64,000 bases of DNA from NCBI GenBank assembly GCA_028280345.1, contig JANQLY010000010.1, positions 62,001 through 126,000 of the forward strand, read 5' to 3'. This DNA is from Pseudomonadales bacterium (GTDB taxonomy: Bacteria > Pseudomonadota > Gammaproteobacteria > Pseudomonadales > UBA7239). A program made the position numbers and the translations under genes. The notes beneath the pieces are model-generated. The model was not told the DNA's origin and did not search any database. It worked only from the letters and a program-made list of their open reading frames with translations. Positions 17,223 through 25,726 of the stretch are shown in pieces (the stretch's first letter is position 1; each line of letters begins with the position of its first letter).

Positions 17223-17999
17223 ATGTTTAAAGCCCACTATCTGTTAAAAGCTTGCCGTTATGTGTGTGCTTTGCTGCTGCTGGTACATGGTTCCTTGTCG
17301 AGCGCCGCTGAATTGCGCATAGCGGTTGCAAGTAATTTTATTCCAACAATGCAGATGCTTGTTAAAGAGTTTGAGGCAAGCAGTGAGCACCGAATAACAA
17401 TGATTACCGGCTCAACAGGTAAACACTATGCCCAGATAAAAAATGGCGCACCGTTTGATATGTTTTTTTCTGCTGACAGCGAACGCATTGCCTTGCTCGA
17501 ACAGGAAGGGCTGCTTGTTAGTGGCACACGCTTTACCTATGCCCAGGGAAAGCTTGTGTTGTGGAGTCCACAACCGGACCTGGTGGATAGTGAAGGTCAG
17601 GTTTTGGCCGACAAACGCTTTCGCCACCTGGCCATCGCCAACCCACAACACGCGCCGTATGGTGTGGCTGCGATGCAGGTATTGCAGCAAGCTGGATTAT
17701 GGCAGGAGTTACAACAGAATATTGTGCGTGGTGAAAACATAAACCAGGCCTTTCAATTTGTGCAAAGTGGCAATGCGGAGCTCGGCTTTGTGGCGCTTTC
17801 ACAGCTTGAGCAACACCGAATAAAAAATGGGGCGCCACTGCCGGGTTCGCTATGGCAGGTGCCACAGCCGCTTTACAGCCCGGTAACGCAGCAGGCTGCG
17901 ATACTCAGGGACAGTGCAGCGGCGCAGGCATTTCTGGCATTTATACGCAGTGACAAGGCCGCCGCGATTATTCAGGATTACGGTTACGAAACTCCCTGA
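17223..17999 (+). CDS. modA: molybdate ABC transporter, periplasmic binding protein
   Basis: A 258-residue ModA. The signal peptide ends near [13 protein letters not shown]. Oxyanion-contact segments follow in family order: [80 protein letters not shown]. It captures molybdate or tungstate in the periplasm for ModBC. It is the first gene of modABC, with modB 32 bp downstream. Confidence 0.96.
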   Translation: MFKAHYLLKACRYVCALLLLVHGSLSSAAELRIAVASNFIPTMQMLVKEFEASSEHRITMITGSTGKHYAQIKNGAPFDMFFSADSERIALLEQEGLLVSGTRFTYAQGKLVLWSPQPDLVDSEGQVLADKRFRHLAIANPQHAPYGVAAMQVLQQAGLWQELQQNIVRGENINQAFQFVQSGNAELGFVALSQLEQHRIKNGAPLPGSLWQVPQPLYSPVTQQAAILRDSAAAQAFLAFIRSDKAAAIIQDYGYETP

Positions 18000-18031
18000 A
18001 GTGCCTTGCTAATTTCTCTACTAACCCAGCC

Positions 18032-18727
18032 ATGCTAACTGACAGCGATATAACAGCCCTTTTGCTGACCATCAAGCTCGCCGTGCTGACCACAGCGATT
18101 CTGCTGCTGCTCGGTACACCGCTGGCGTGGTGGCTTGCGCGCACACGCTGGCGTTACAAGTTTTTACTCGAAGCGATTGTCGCCTTGCCACTGGTATTGC
18201 CGCCTACCGTACTCGGCTTCTATTTGCTGATTGCTCTCGGCCCAAACGGTCCGCTCGGGGGTGCCATGCTACAGCTTGGTGCTGAGCCACTTGCGTTTAC
18301 CTTTACCGGGCTGGTTATTGGTTCGGTAATTTATTCACTGCCATTTGTCGTGCAGCCGTTACAGGATGCGTTTGTCGCTGTGGGCAGGCGACCGCTTGAA
18401 GTCGCAGCGACGTTGCGTGCTTCGCCACTGGATCGCTTCTTCACGGTTGCCATACCCCTTGCAGCACCAGGATTTTTTACGGCGGCAATATTGGGCTTTG
18501 CCCATACACTTGGTGAGTTTGGTGTGGTTCTGATGATTGGCGGCAATATTCCTGGAGAGACCCGGGTGTTGTCTATTGCAATTTACGACCATGTCGAAGG
18601 GCTTGAATATGCGCGTGCACACTGGTTGTCTGGCGGTTTATTGCTGCTAAGTTTTGTGCTGTTGATCGCAGTATATGCATTTAATCGTCGCTTTCGTTTT
18701 GCGCGTTTGCAGGGCAGTGCATTGTGA
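18032..18727 (+). CDS. modB: molybdate ABC transporter, permease
   Basis: A 231-residue inner-membrane permease with about five helices. It carries the binding-protein-dependent permease EAA loop ([29 protein letters not shown] region) and [21 protein letters not shown], which is characteristic of ModB. It forms the channel with ModC. ATG start; the stop overlaps the modC start by four bases (GTGA), so the two are translationally coupled. Confidence 0.96.
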   Translation: MLTDSDITALLLTIKLAVLTTAILLLLGTPLAWWLARTRWRYKFLLEAIVALPLVLPPTVLGFYLLIALGPNGPLGGAMLQLGAEPLAFTFTGLVIGSVIYSLPFVVQPLQDAFVAVGRRPLEVAATLRASPLDRFFTVAIPLAAPGFFTAAILGFAHTLGEFGVVLMIGGNIPGETRVLSIAIYDHVEGLEYARAHWLSGGLLLLSFVLLIAVYAFNRRFRFARLQGSAL

Positions 18728-19788
18728 TAGCGTTGCAACTGCCAATTCGTCGTGACAGCTTTGCACTTGATATTAATCTCGAATTGCCAGCCAGTGGTAT
18801 CAGCGGGATTCTCGGCCCATCCGGTTGTGGCAAAACATCATTACTGCGTGCTTTGGCCGGGCTCGATAAACACAACGGCGGTAAACTAGCTGTCGGAGAT
18901 CACTGTTGGCAAAGCGAAACCGTATTTGTGCCTGCCCATCGCCGTGGTGTGGGTTATGTATTTCAGGAAGCGACGCTGTTTGAGCATCTTAATGTAGAAC
19001 AAAATTTGCACTATGGCTTAAAGCGGGTACCCGAAGCAGAGCGCCGGGTTTCATTACAACAGGCGATTGAGCTACTCGATATTGCCCGCTTACTAAAACG
19101 CAAACCTGCGGGTTTGTCCGGAGGTGAGCGTCAACGTGTGGCTATTGCGAGAGCTCTCGCAGTGAGCCCGGAGTTGTTGCTGATGGATGAGCCACTCGCG
19201 GGCCTCGATTTTGCCATGAAACAGGAAGTACTGAGCTATATTGCAACACTGCAGCAACAGCTTGAGATACCGGTGATCTATGTCAGCCATGTAGCGGAAG
19301 AGGTTGCGCGTTTGGCTGACCATCTTGTGCTGATGGATAACAATGGCGTAGTCGCATCGGGGCCAGCCACAGAAATGTTTACCCGACTGGATTTACCGCT
19401 GGCGCAGCACAGTGATGCCGCAGCCATTATTGAAGCGCGGGCCGTGCGCTATGACGAAGAGTACGATCTGACGAGCCTTGAATTTAACGGCGGACAAATA
19501 ACCGTGGCGGGCAGGGCGGCGAGCATGGAAGAGATTGTCAGACTGCAAATCGCAGCGCGGGATGTGAGCCTGACACTTGAGCAGCAACACAACACGAGTA
19601 TTCTGAATATTTTGCCAGCAGTTGTTGAAGATATTTATGAAAATAGTCGCGCCAGCGTCACCGTTAAACTGTCGGCTAACGGTGTGCCGCTACTGTGCCG
19701 TATGACACGCAAGTCAGCACAGGAGCTTGGCTTGAAAGCAGGGCTCTCCGTGTTTGCCCAGGTAAAAAGTGTTGCGTTATTAGTCTAG
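18724..19788 (+). CDS. modC: molybdate ABC transporter, ATP-binding protein
   Basis: A 354-residue ATPase with Walker [10 protein letters not shown], signature [15 protein letters not shown], Walker [13 protein letters not shown], and the switch His in [11 protein letters not shown]-terminal TOBE/Mop domain (from about residue 290, [18 protein letters not shown]) binds molybdate in this family and may give feedback control. GTG start inside the modB stop. No modE-type regulator is seen in the window. Confidence 0.96.
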   Translation: MIALQLPIRRDSFALDINLELPASGISGILGPSGCGKTSLLRALAGLDKHNGGKLAVGDHCWQSETVFVPAHRRGVGYVFQEATLFEHLNVEQNLHYGLKRVPEAERRVSLQQAIELLDIARLLKRKPAGLSGGERQRVAIARALAVSPELLLMDEPLAGLDFAMKQEVLSYIATLQQQLEIPVIYVSHVAEEVARLADHLVLMDNNGVVASGPATEMFTRLDLPLAQHSDAAAIIEARAVRYDEEYDLTSLEFNGGQITVAGRAASMEEIVRLQIAARDVSLTLEQQHNTSILNILPAVVEDIYENSRASVTVKLSANGVPLLCRMTRKSAQELGLKAGLSVFAQVKSVALLV

Positions 19789-19839
19789 AGTTCTGGCCCT
19801 GAGATAAAGAATAGAAGTGGAGTGCAAAGGTAGTTAATC

Positions 19840-20286
19840 ATGCTGTATTTTGAAGACTTTAATGTAGGCGATGTTCGCAAATCGGTGGAAAGTTATTCCC
19901 TCACCAAGGAAGAGATCATGGAGGTGGGTAATCGCTGGGATCCACAAAGCTTTCATACCGATGAAGAAGCGGCAAAAGACAGCATGTTCGGCGGTCTGGT
20001 GGCAAGTTCGGTACATCTGTTTGCAGTTATGACCTGGTTTAGCCATCATCTCGGTGAAGACCCGGTCGCAGCGGTTACTGCATTGGGGTTCAATGACCTG
20101 CAATGGCATCACCCGGTTTATGCCGGCGATGATCTGTCGCTAATCACAGAGTGCATCGTTGCGCGTCCGTCAAACAGCCGCCCGGATTGTGGTGTGCTGC
20201 AATCGGCAAACGAGCTGATTAATCAGGATGGCAAAAAAGTTTTTTCCATGAAGGTCAGTTTGCTAATAAAAAAACGCCCGACCTGA
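19840..20286 (+). CDS. MaoC-like hot-dog hydratase
   Basis: A 148-residue single hot-dog domain of the MaoC/R-specific enoyl-CoA hydratase type. It has YFEDFNVGDV at the start, the catalytic Asp/His region NRWDPQSFHTDEEAA (hydratase-2 motif), and FGGLVASSVHLFAVM with the following long central helix. It probably hydrates or dehydrates a short acyl-CoA, but the substrate cannot be inferred and no beta-oxidation genes are adjacent. It is 51 bp after modC, likely by chance. It converges on the lipoprotein gene with a 10-bp gap and no visible terminator. Confidence 0.85.
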   Translation: MLYFEDFNVGDVRKSVESYSLTKEEIMEVGNRWDPQSFHTDEEAAKDSMFGGLVASSVHLFAVMTWFSHHLGEDPVAAVTALGFNDLQWHHPVYAGDDLSLITECIVARPSNSRPDCGVLQSANELINQDGKKVFSMKVSLLIKKRPT

Positions 20287-20296
20287 ATACAACAGG

Positions 20297-20641
20297 CTAG
20301 GCTTCGTAGACAAATAGCGGATCACCATTTTCATCGACAAGGCAGGCATAAAGCAATTTTGAAAAGCGCTCGACTTCGGCATCTTTATTTTCTTCACTGG
20401 CGTTTAACAAGGTTTTGTAATCACTCTTATCGATACAGCCTGAAAGTTGTTCTTCGAGGGCGGTGACACATTCAGCATCCTCGCCACAGGTTTCTGTTAA
20501 TTGGTACTTAAGCGTTTGTTCAAACGCAAAGCGCTCGGTGGCTTCCTGGCTACAGCCTGCACTGGATAAAACAATCAGCCCGGCTGATACCAGCGTGAAA
20601 TAAAAAGTGGGTTTTTTAATTTTCAGGCTTTTGATTTTCAA
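20297..20641 (-). CDS. hypothetical lipoprotein
   Basis: A 114-residue protein with a basic N-terminus, a hydrophobic stretch and a lipobox LSSAGC (Cys about residue 30), so it should be lipid-anchored in the envelope. The mature part is acidic and has four further Cys (TCGEDAEC, SGCIDK, YACLVD), probably in disulfides. It starts with TTG, with GCAGGAG nine to ten bases upstream; no ATG alternative preserves the signal peptide. Function unknown. Confidence 0.72.
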   Translation of the reverse strand: MKIKSLKIKKPTFYFTLVSAGLIVLSSAGCSQEATERFAFEQTLKYQLTETCGEDAECVTALEEQLSGCIDKSDYKTLLNASEENKDAEVERFSKLLYACLVDENGDPLFVYEA

Positions 20642-20751
20642 AATTGCTCTCCTGCAAGTGATAAACGCCTAGCCTATAAAGTTTATTCAGGCAAAGCAAC
20701 TCATGGTGTCTCATTCCAGGGCTTTGCGTTATAGCGTACCCGGTTTGGCTG

Positions 20752-21465
20752 TCACCACATGCTGCGCACGCGGGATTTTTCCTTCTCGATTTTTTTGCCG
20801 ACAAGACGTTCCCACAGCTTGATACCGGCGAGCTTTTCCACATGGGTGGTGGGCACGCGGAAGCTTTCCAGCGGTTTGCGCGAACGTTTGTTATCCATAA
20901 GGAACGACCACATGGTTAGCGTGCCGCGGTTGTTCTCGGCGAGAATAGATTTGAAATAGGCGTGGGGGATTGGAATCGACACATCGTTGTCATCGTCGGT
21001 ACCGATACTTTTAACTGCTTTATCAAAATAAAAGATCGGGCCACAAATTACATAGGTTTCGAGAATCTTCGGCTTGTCGTTAAGTTCGCGTACCGCTTCT
21101 TCGAGATCTTTCCATACACCGGTATTAAACTGTGCGGCCTGGGGTGACATATTCGAGAGCAAAAACGTTTCGCTGTTTTGCATCTCGGTTTCACGCTGGT
21201 TGGCACTCGCGACCAGATGGCCGCGGTGATAACCGGAATCACGATAGTCAACAAGATCAGCGCGAAAGTTGTCCGGCACACGGTAGTCAGGGCGAAAGTT
21301 ATCAGAGCGCTCAATGCCCGGGTTATCCGGGTCAACAATTTCCAATGCCCATTTGGCCTGGCGAAAATAATAGGAATAGCCGAGTACATAGTGGCGGTTA
21401 AACATTACCTGATCGGCGGCGGGCATACCGTAACGGGTTTCACGGCGCAGGCTGGGTAAATCCAT
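20752..21465 (-). CDS. DNA/RNA non-specific endonuclease, NucA/NUC1 type
   Basis: A 237-residue beta-beta-alpha-metal nuclease. The catalytic motif, DRGH in typical members, appears as DSGYHRGHLVASANQ with the general-base His near residue 83. The metal-binding Asn and helix follow as LLSNMSPQAAQFNTGVW, and a further family strand as YVICGPIFYF. These enzymes cut single- and double-stranded DNA and RNA. The start at 21465 has a strong AGGGAGAAG upstream, and no signal peptide is present here or in the 12-residue longer form. That is unusual for a toxic nuclease and may mean a dedicated secretion route, an inhibitor or an intracellular role. No obvious immunity gene is adjacent. Confidence 0.88.
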   Translation of the reverse strand: MDLPSLRRETRYGMPAADQVMFNRHYVLGYSYYFRQAKWALEIVDPDNPGIERSDNFRPDYRVPDNFRADLVDYRDSGYHRGHLVASANQRETEMQNSETFLLSNMSPQAAQFNTGVWKDLEEAVRELNDKPKILETYVICGPIFYFDKAVKSIGTDDDNDVSIPIPHAYFKSILAENNRGTLTMWSFLMDNKRSRKPLESFRVPTTHVEKLAGIKLWERLVGKKIEKEKSRVRSMW

Positions 21466-21561
21466 GTTCTTCTCCCTGGTGAACGTAAAGCCAGCAGGCA
21501 TTTAACACCCTTTTTTACAGGCGCACAATACTTGTTTTAGAGCCAGGGGGATTTTATATTT

Positions 21562-22269
21562 TTATATAATGAACTTTTGTGCCACCACCAGATGATAAAT
21601 TACATCGCGCTGGTTGATTTTATAAGCGGAGAACTCGCGTCCTGCCAGATAATTAAAATCATGCTTGATTAACAGCTCCTGCATCAGTACCGGCTCATGG
21701 CGCCAGGAGTAAAACTCACTATAAAGCGCCTGTTCATCTTCATTGAGTGGTTCAATTAATGATCGCTGCTTATTTTGTGTCGGGTTATCTGCAAGCAGCG
21801 GTTCATAGGTAAACACAATATAACCGTTATTGTTTAACAGGCCATCAATGCGGCTAAACACAGCATCGAGATCAGAGAACAACTCCACCACGCCGCAAAG
21901 GCTGATCAGGTCAAACGGTGTTTGCCACGGTAACTCCATCGACATAAAGTCGCCACAACTGATATTGACATCCGGGTGCTTGGAAGCGCAGTGTTTACAC
22001 ATGCCGTGAGAAATATCGGTGGCATGGATATCCAGCGGCTTATCGAGTTTCTTTAATTCATCAAGAAACAGACCGGTGCCGGTGCCGATATCCAGCACGC
22101 GATCGTTATCGTGCAACAACAGTTCGATATCGCTGAGCATCTGTTCCGGGGCGCGCCACTGACTGAACTTCTCGGTCATCATGTCGTAGTCGCCGGCGAT
22201 AAAGTCGTAGTAGGTTTCCGGGCTTTTGCCGGAGCTCGTTTGGGCCTTGGGGGGTTGGGACATAAACAT
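21562..22269 (-). CDS. class I SAM-dependent methyltransferase
   Basis: A 235-residue soluble protein with the Rossmann-like SAM-binding motif I VLDIGTGTGLFLDEL, motif II IHATDISHGM, and a post-II strand FDLISLCGVVELFSDLDAVF. A C-terminal section (residues 150-235) should contact the substrate. It looks like small-molecule methyltransferases of the UbiE/Tam kind; the substrate is unknown. ATGs at 22269 and 22263 are both possible, with weak ribosome-binding sites. The hairpin-rich region at 22317-22477 lies immediately upstream. Confidence 0.85.
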   Translation of the reverse strand: MFMSQPPKAQTSSGKSPETYYDFIAGDYDMMTEKFSQWRAPEQMLSDIELLLHDNDRVLDIGTGTGLFLDELKKLDKPLDIHATDISHGMCKHCASKHPDVNISCGDFMSMELPWQTPFDLISLCGVVELFSDLDAVFSRIDGLLNNNGYIVFTYEPLLADNPTQNKQRSLIEPLNEDEQALYSEFYSWRHEPVLMQELLIKHDFNYLAGREFSAYKINQRDVIYHLVVAQKFII

Positions 22270-22316
22270 AATTATAATAACTTATCCGTTATTCGTTAAT
22301 TGTCCGTTTAAGCGCT

Positions 22317-22412
22317 AGGAAACACGTATCAGCGGATGACTAACTATAGTGAGGCAGAAACGAGGGGGGAGGTCTGCCCGGGCGCCGAATTCATCACGCT
22401 GATACGTGTCCT
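22317..22412. repeat. long inverted repeat enclosing a second hairpin
   Basis: Outer arms ACACGTATCAGCG (22322-22334) and CGCTGATACGTGT (22397-22409) are perfect over 13 bp. AGGA and TCCT flanks extend them past a two-base bulge. Inside, GGCAGA (about 22353-22358) pairs with TCTGCC (22373-22378) around a purine-rich GAGGGGGGAGG loop. The element could be a structured RNA, a mobile hairpin repeat or a regulatory element. No gene explains it. Confidence 0.8.
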
Positions 22413-22417
22413 GTGCT

Positions 22418-22477
22418 ACCTGCGGTTGCTGTTTTTATAGCCTCAAGCTTAATAGCTGTTTAGCTACAGCAGCAGGT
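22418..22477. repeat. second inverted repeat next to the first
   Basis: ACCTGC-GGT-TGCTGT on the left pairs with ACAGCAGCAGGT (22466-22477) apart from a three-base bulge. A nested TAGCT-GTTT-AGCTA hairpin lies inside. It directly abuts the stop codon of the small gene at 22479 and could be a 3' untranslated structure of that gene on the minus strand. Confidence 0.65.
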
Positions 22478-22478
22478 C

Positions 22479-22691
22479 TTAATCAAAGATATACGCAAAG
22501 ACGTCGTCGGACTCTACCTTGGGCTCGACGTAGACTCTGGCGTAATATTCGTTGTCACAGAAAACACGATTTTTAATTTGCACACGTTCATAATGACCGC
22601 TTTCCTCAAGTTGCGCTGCGATTTCCAGGCAATGACTCAAAGGGAAATGGGCATTGTGAATTGAAACAGACTGATGTGTGTTCATACTCAT
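22479..22691 (-). CDS. hypothetical 70-residue protein
   Basis: A short soluble protein starting MSMNTHQSVSIHNAHFPLSH and ending EPKVESDDVFAYIFD. Mixed helix/strand pattern, acidic C-terminus, two Cys. I do not recognise a family. I chose 22691 because GAAGAGG lies nine bases before this ATG; the longer form opening with TTG at 22766 lacks such a site. It is followed by hairpin-rich DNA and precedes the methyltransferase gene on the same strand. Confidence 0.6.
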   Translation of the reverse strand: MSMNTHQSVSIHNAHFPLSHCLEIAAQLEESGHYERVQIKNRVFCDNEYYARVYVEPKVESDDVFAYIFD

Positions 22692-23154
22692 GGCGAATAC
22701 CTCTTCAGGGTGTTCATTTAAATTCAGGCCACTGTTCTTTGATAGTTTTGCGAGTGCAGAGTTCAAAATTCCACAAACCCATCACAACAACCTGATGGCA
22801 ACATTCCGTGTCTATGCGGACATTACAGCGCGTTTTTAGGCAAAAGATAAAGAATGTGTAGATAAAAGGTAGATCAAACAGGCTCAACGCAAGTGGTATT
22901 TCAGCCTTAAAAAACAGGGTTTTTTGATAAAAACGGTAATGCAGTAACGCAACACTTAAGAAGTTACTTTAAGTTGTGTGTGCAAGCATTGGATTGTGAA
23001 AAGGAAAGTAAATTGTTGCCATAACCTTTATATTTTGGATTGTGCGACCCGTATCAAAGTCTGCGAATTATCATTGTTTTACCTGCTGTTTTGCCGTTGA
23101 GGATCGCGCAAGAGGTCTATATTATTCCGCTGGAATATGGAGGGGGAATCCTGG
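22692..23154. other. 463-bp divergent intergenic region
   Basis: AT-rich region between the 70-residue gene (minus) and the receiver-like gene (plus). It contains a weak AAAAAAC-AGG-GTTTTTT inverted repeat near 22910 and a six-base ACTTAA...TTAAGT repeat near 22965, neither convincing as a regulatory site. No further gene is supported. Confidence 0.45.
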
Positions 23155-23577
23155 ATGAAAAAGTTGTTAGTTATTGATGACTCGGTAGTGATGCGCAAAA
23201 AAGTGGCTCGCGCAGTGGAGAGTATTGGTTTTGATCTGGTGATAGAAACCGGTAGCTGTGAAGAAGCGCTGCAGATTTACGACGATCAAAAACCGGAAGT
23301 CATTAGCCTTAATGTTGCCATGCCAACAGAAGATGGCATTGACTGTGTCAGGCAGCTAAAAAAGCGCAACCCCAACGTGCTGATTATGGCGATGTCACCG
23401 GAAAGTAGTAAGGAGATGCTCGATGAGGCGATAACCGCCGGTGCCAGAGGGAAGATGGAAGTACCGTTTGACGATGAAGAGGTTTGCAGTGTTATTCAGA
23501 ATCTGATGGCAAAAGCAGTTAATGAAACCGGATTTATGAAAATTCCTAATTTTGATCTTTATATGAATAAGGATTGA
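23155..23577 (+). CDS. degenerate receiver-domain protein (pseudo-receiver)
   Basis: A 140-residue stand-alone CheY-like domain that begins normally (MKKLLVIDDSVVMRKK; acidic pocket D8-D9). The phosphoacceptor position is Asn (N53 in SLNVAMPTEDG, where LD-x-x-MP is expected), and the conserved Lys before Pro is replaced (V103 in KMEVPF instead of KPF). The switch Ser (S81) is kept. It therefore probably cannot be phosphorylated in the usual way and may act as a constitutive or protein-binding receiver. The start at 23155 has GGAGGGGG upstream; the ATG at 23137 would place that site inside the gene. It lies at the edge of the AT-rich accessory stretch. Confidence 0.85.
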   Translation: MKKLLVIDDSVVMRKKVARAVESIGFDLVIETGSCEEALQIYDDQKPEVISLNVAMPTEDGIDCVRQLKKRNPNVLIMAMSPESSKEMLDEAITAGARGKMEVPFDDEEVCSVIQNLMAKAVNETGFMKIPNFDLYMNKD

Positions 23578-23629
23578 GAGAGGAGCTGGGTTTTTGGGGC
23601 CTACAGATTTGGCCTATTCAAGGTAAAAA

Positions 23630-23923
23630 ATGACAAAAGAAGAAGCTCTTTGGGTCGCCATACGTTTAGTGGGTCTGGTATTTTTGGCACTTAGCATAAT
23701 TTATTTTGCAAAGCTGGCTTTAGTTAGTGTTTACTATTTTTACATAACTGATTTTGCAATTTTTTATAATAGCGTTTCTGAAATTTCCAATGGCGAAGAA
23801 ATAGCGAGAAAAAGCGTGCAAAAAATATTCTTAGAGCATTTAATACACGTTACAGTTTTTGTTATTGCGGCATTTTACTTTTTACGTAAAGGAAAGTTGG
23901 TACATCGCATTATTTCAAAGTGA
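23630..23923 (+). CDS. hypothetical membrane protein, 97 aa
   Basis: Two hydrophobic segments (about 8-38 and 70-87) flank a hydrophilic loop NSVSEISNGEEIARKSVQK; the C-terminus is basic (RKGKLVHRIISK). The codons are AT-rich compared with the housekeeping genes on either side. AAGGTAAAAA precedes the ATG. Function not recognised. First gene of the accessory stretch. Confidence 0.65.
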   Translation: MTKEEALWVAIRLVGLVFLALSIIYFAKLALVSVYYFYITDFAIFYNSVSEISNGEEIARKSVQKIFLEHLIHVTVFVIAAFYFLRKGKLVHRIISK

Positions 23924-24015
23924 TTTTCCTGATAAGCAGGTATTTAGTTAGTAGAATCTCTATGGTATTTCTATGATTGTCTATTAAAAGAGAGTTAACT
24001 TTAAGAAATAGCGTT

Positions 24016-24699
24016 ATGTCAGTAGGCCACGAAGAACTGGAAAAAATTATTGCCCTAACAAAGTCGGGAATGTATGAAGAAGCGTTAAAAAGACAGCTTT
24101 ACTTTCATGAGGCGTCGAAATATTCCGCTGGCATGGGTGGGGTCAGGTTATCATATGCCTTAAGTACATGGATGGAGCTGGCAGACAAGTATGAGCCAGC
24201 AAAGGAAGCAATGCTGGAGATAAGTGATAAAAGCAAAAAGCATGTTCTTGAAAACGATGATAACTACGAAGAGTTTTCATATTTTCATGACTTTTGTTCA
24301 ATTAATGAAAACTTGGGCTTAACCCAGAATATCCTTGAATTATTCTTTAAGGTTAAAGATATTAACCCGGCTCAAGCGAGAGGTTACTATCATTATGTAG
24401 AAAACCTTTTAATAGAAAATAAAGAGTATGAATTGTGTAATGAGTATATTGGCGATCCTATAAAAAAATATATAGAAATCGAAGATTTTCATAAATTGAA
24501 TCATGAAATAATGATTGAGCAGCCAAAACTAAACGATAATACATTTAGAGAGTTCACCAGAGATACATATATTTTCAGCGTGTGTAAACTAATAGAAGTT
24601 TTATTGGCAACAAGACAAAAAAACAATGCCAGAGCAGTTCAGGAGAAAGCATTAGAATATTTTGACTGTTCCGAAATAAGAAACGCTATAAATGAATAA
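24016..24699 (+). CDS. hypothetical helical protein, 227 aa
   Basis: A soluble, acidic, mostly helical protein. Segments such as YEEALKRQLYFHEAS, AKEAMLEISDKSKKHVL and ENKEYELCNEYIGDPIKKY look like degenerate TPR-type repeats, suggesting protein-protein contacts. AT-rich coding sequence. I start at the ATG at 24016; the frame extends to a TTG at 23977, and neither has a strong ribosome-binding site. No catalytic motif is visible. Function unknown; similar orphan proteins are common in accessory regions. Confidence 0.65.
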   Translation: MSVGHEELEKIIALTKSGMYEEALKRQLYFHEASKYSAGMGGVRLSYALSTWMELADKYEPAKEAMLEISDKSKKHVLENDDNYEEFSYFHDFCSINENLGLTQNILELFFKVKDINPAQARGYYHYVENLLIENKEYELCNEYIGDPIKKYIEIEDFHKLNHEIMIEQPKLNDNTFREFTRDTYIFSVCKLIEVLLATRQKNNARAVQEKALEYFDCSEIRNAINE

Positions 24700-24735
24700 T
24701 TATTACCTTTTAACAACTGTGTTATATAAGTTTTT

Positions 24736-25158
24736 ATGAAGCAAGTAGCTAAATATATATTTGCTTTTGTATCAGGTGTTGTTGTTACGCTGCTATTCCT
24801 TTTTTATGTGTTGTTTGGAACATATTATCACTCGCGTACTTTTGAAGGCGGAATAGAATATATAGGCCTCGAAGGAAGTCGCAAAATTAAACATGAGTTT
24901 TTGATATGGCCCGATGACATTTCTCATTATAAATTTCAAGCAACAAAAGATGAAGTAGATAAAATTATATCCACGCTAGATCTTGAGGTTACTCAAAACC
25001 CCCCTTTTCGTAGCAGACGTGATCCATTTTTCTTTTATCCATGGTTTGAAAGTCATTTTACTTATTTTGGTATTGGTGGTGCACACGACCACATAAAATA
25101 TTATTTATATTATTATCCAGAGACGGAAAGAGTATATTTTGTGAACTATGACCCGTGA
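24736..25158 (+). CDS. hypothetical membrane-anchored protein, 140 aa
   Basis: One N-terminal membrane helix (about 7-30, YIFAFVSGVVVTLLFLFYVLF) is followed by a likely periplasmic domain rich in Tyr, Phe and His. PWFESHFTYFGIGGAHDHIK stands out, with its aromatic and His residues. AT-rich, 37 bp after the preceding gene and probably read with it. No family recognised. Confidence 0.6.
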   Translation: MKQVAKYIFAFVSGVVVTLLFLFYVLFGTYYHSRTFEGGIEYIGLEGSRKIKHEFLIWPDDISHYKFQATKDEVDKIISTLDLEVTQNPPFRSRRDPFFFYPWFESHFTYFGIGGAHDHIKYYLYYYPETERVYFVNYDP

Positions 25159-25318
25159 ATATATAGCTAGATGCGATAGCTATTAAAAGGTAGCCCCAGA
25201 CGGATATCGCTGGACAGGCAAGCTTTAAAGCATAAGTTTGGCCTCTAGGGCACCAAAATTGGCCGAATTTGCCCCTTTTGGGGCATAATGACCATCGATT
25301 TTACAGGGAACTAGGTTG
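25159..25318. other. intergenic region with GGCC/GGGGC repeats
   Basis: It contains the palindrome TGCCCC-TTTT-GGGGCA (25270-25285), the palindrome GCTTTAAAGC, and two TTGGCC blocks. A similar TTTTTGGGGCC...TTTGGCC run lies just before the island at 23590-23615. The palindrome lacks a T-tract, so it is more likely an operator or a leader structure for the gene at 25319 than a terminator. Confidence 0.4.
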
Positions 25319-25726
25319 ATGGGTAAAAAGTCTAAATCAAAAACCGAGCTTGAGGCAGAGCTCAGAGCTATAAGGGCTAGCAGGACGACAGAAGCTGTAA
25401 CAGCGATTGCTACTACATTAATCCGATGGGGAGCTATAGTGTTGATTGCCAGATATGGCTATTTAGCGATTGATTCCTTGTCAGGTAAGGCAACCTTGGC
25501 GGATATAGGGATTTCCTTTCTGTCAGAGGTAAAAGTATCGGTTATCCTATCTTGGGTTGCCGGAGGTGGTGGAGTAATATATGGGTTACGGCAACGCAAG
25601 CTTAGAAAGGATACAGTCCAGAGTCTACAGGGAAGAATTCAGCAGTTTGAGAAGGAATTAGATCCTAGGCGGTCTACAAGTAGTCTGACAGAACGCGGTG
25701 ATACGCGGGAGGAAGATAAAGTATGA
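25319..25726 (+). CDS. hypothetical membrane protein, first of a coupled pair
   Basis: A 135-residue protein. It has a basic head (GKKSKSKTELEAELRAIRAS), two hydrophobic segments (about 24-50 and 68-88, with a glycine run WVAGGGGVIYGL), then a basic coiled-coil tail (LRQRKLRKDTVQSLQGRIQQFEK) ending in a polar Ser/Thr/Asp-rich stretch. The topology predicts both ends in the cytosol. No family function known to me. ATG at 25319 with CAGGGA upstream. It overlaps the next gene by four bases (ATGA). Its base composition is nearer the genome than that of the three genes to its left, so the island may be a mosaic. Confidence 0.68.
   Translation: MGKKSKSKTELEAELRAIRASRTTEAVTAIATTLIRWGAIVLIARYGYLAIDSLSGKATLADIGISFLSEVKVSVILSWVAGGGGVIYGLRQRKLRKDTVQSLQGRIQQFEKELDPRRSTSSLTERGDTREEDKV

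Noticed and set aside
23580..23630. Possible left attachment copy of the tRNA-Phe 3' end
   Set aside because: I looked for the tRNA 3' sequence here and found no convincing match, so integration at the tRNA is not proved.
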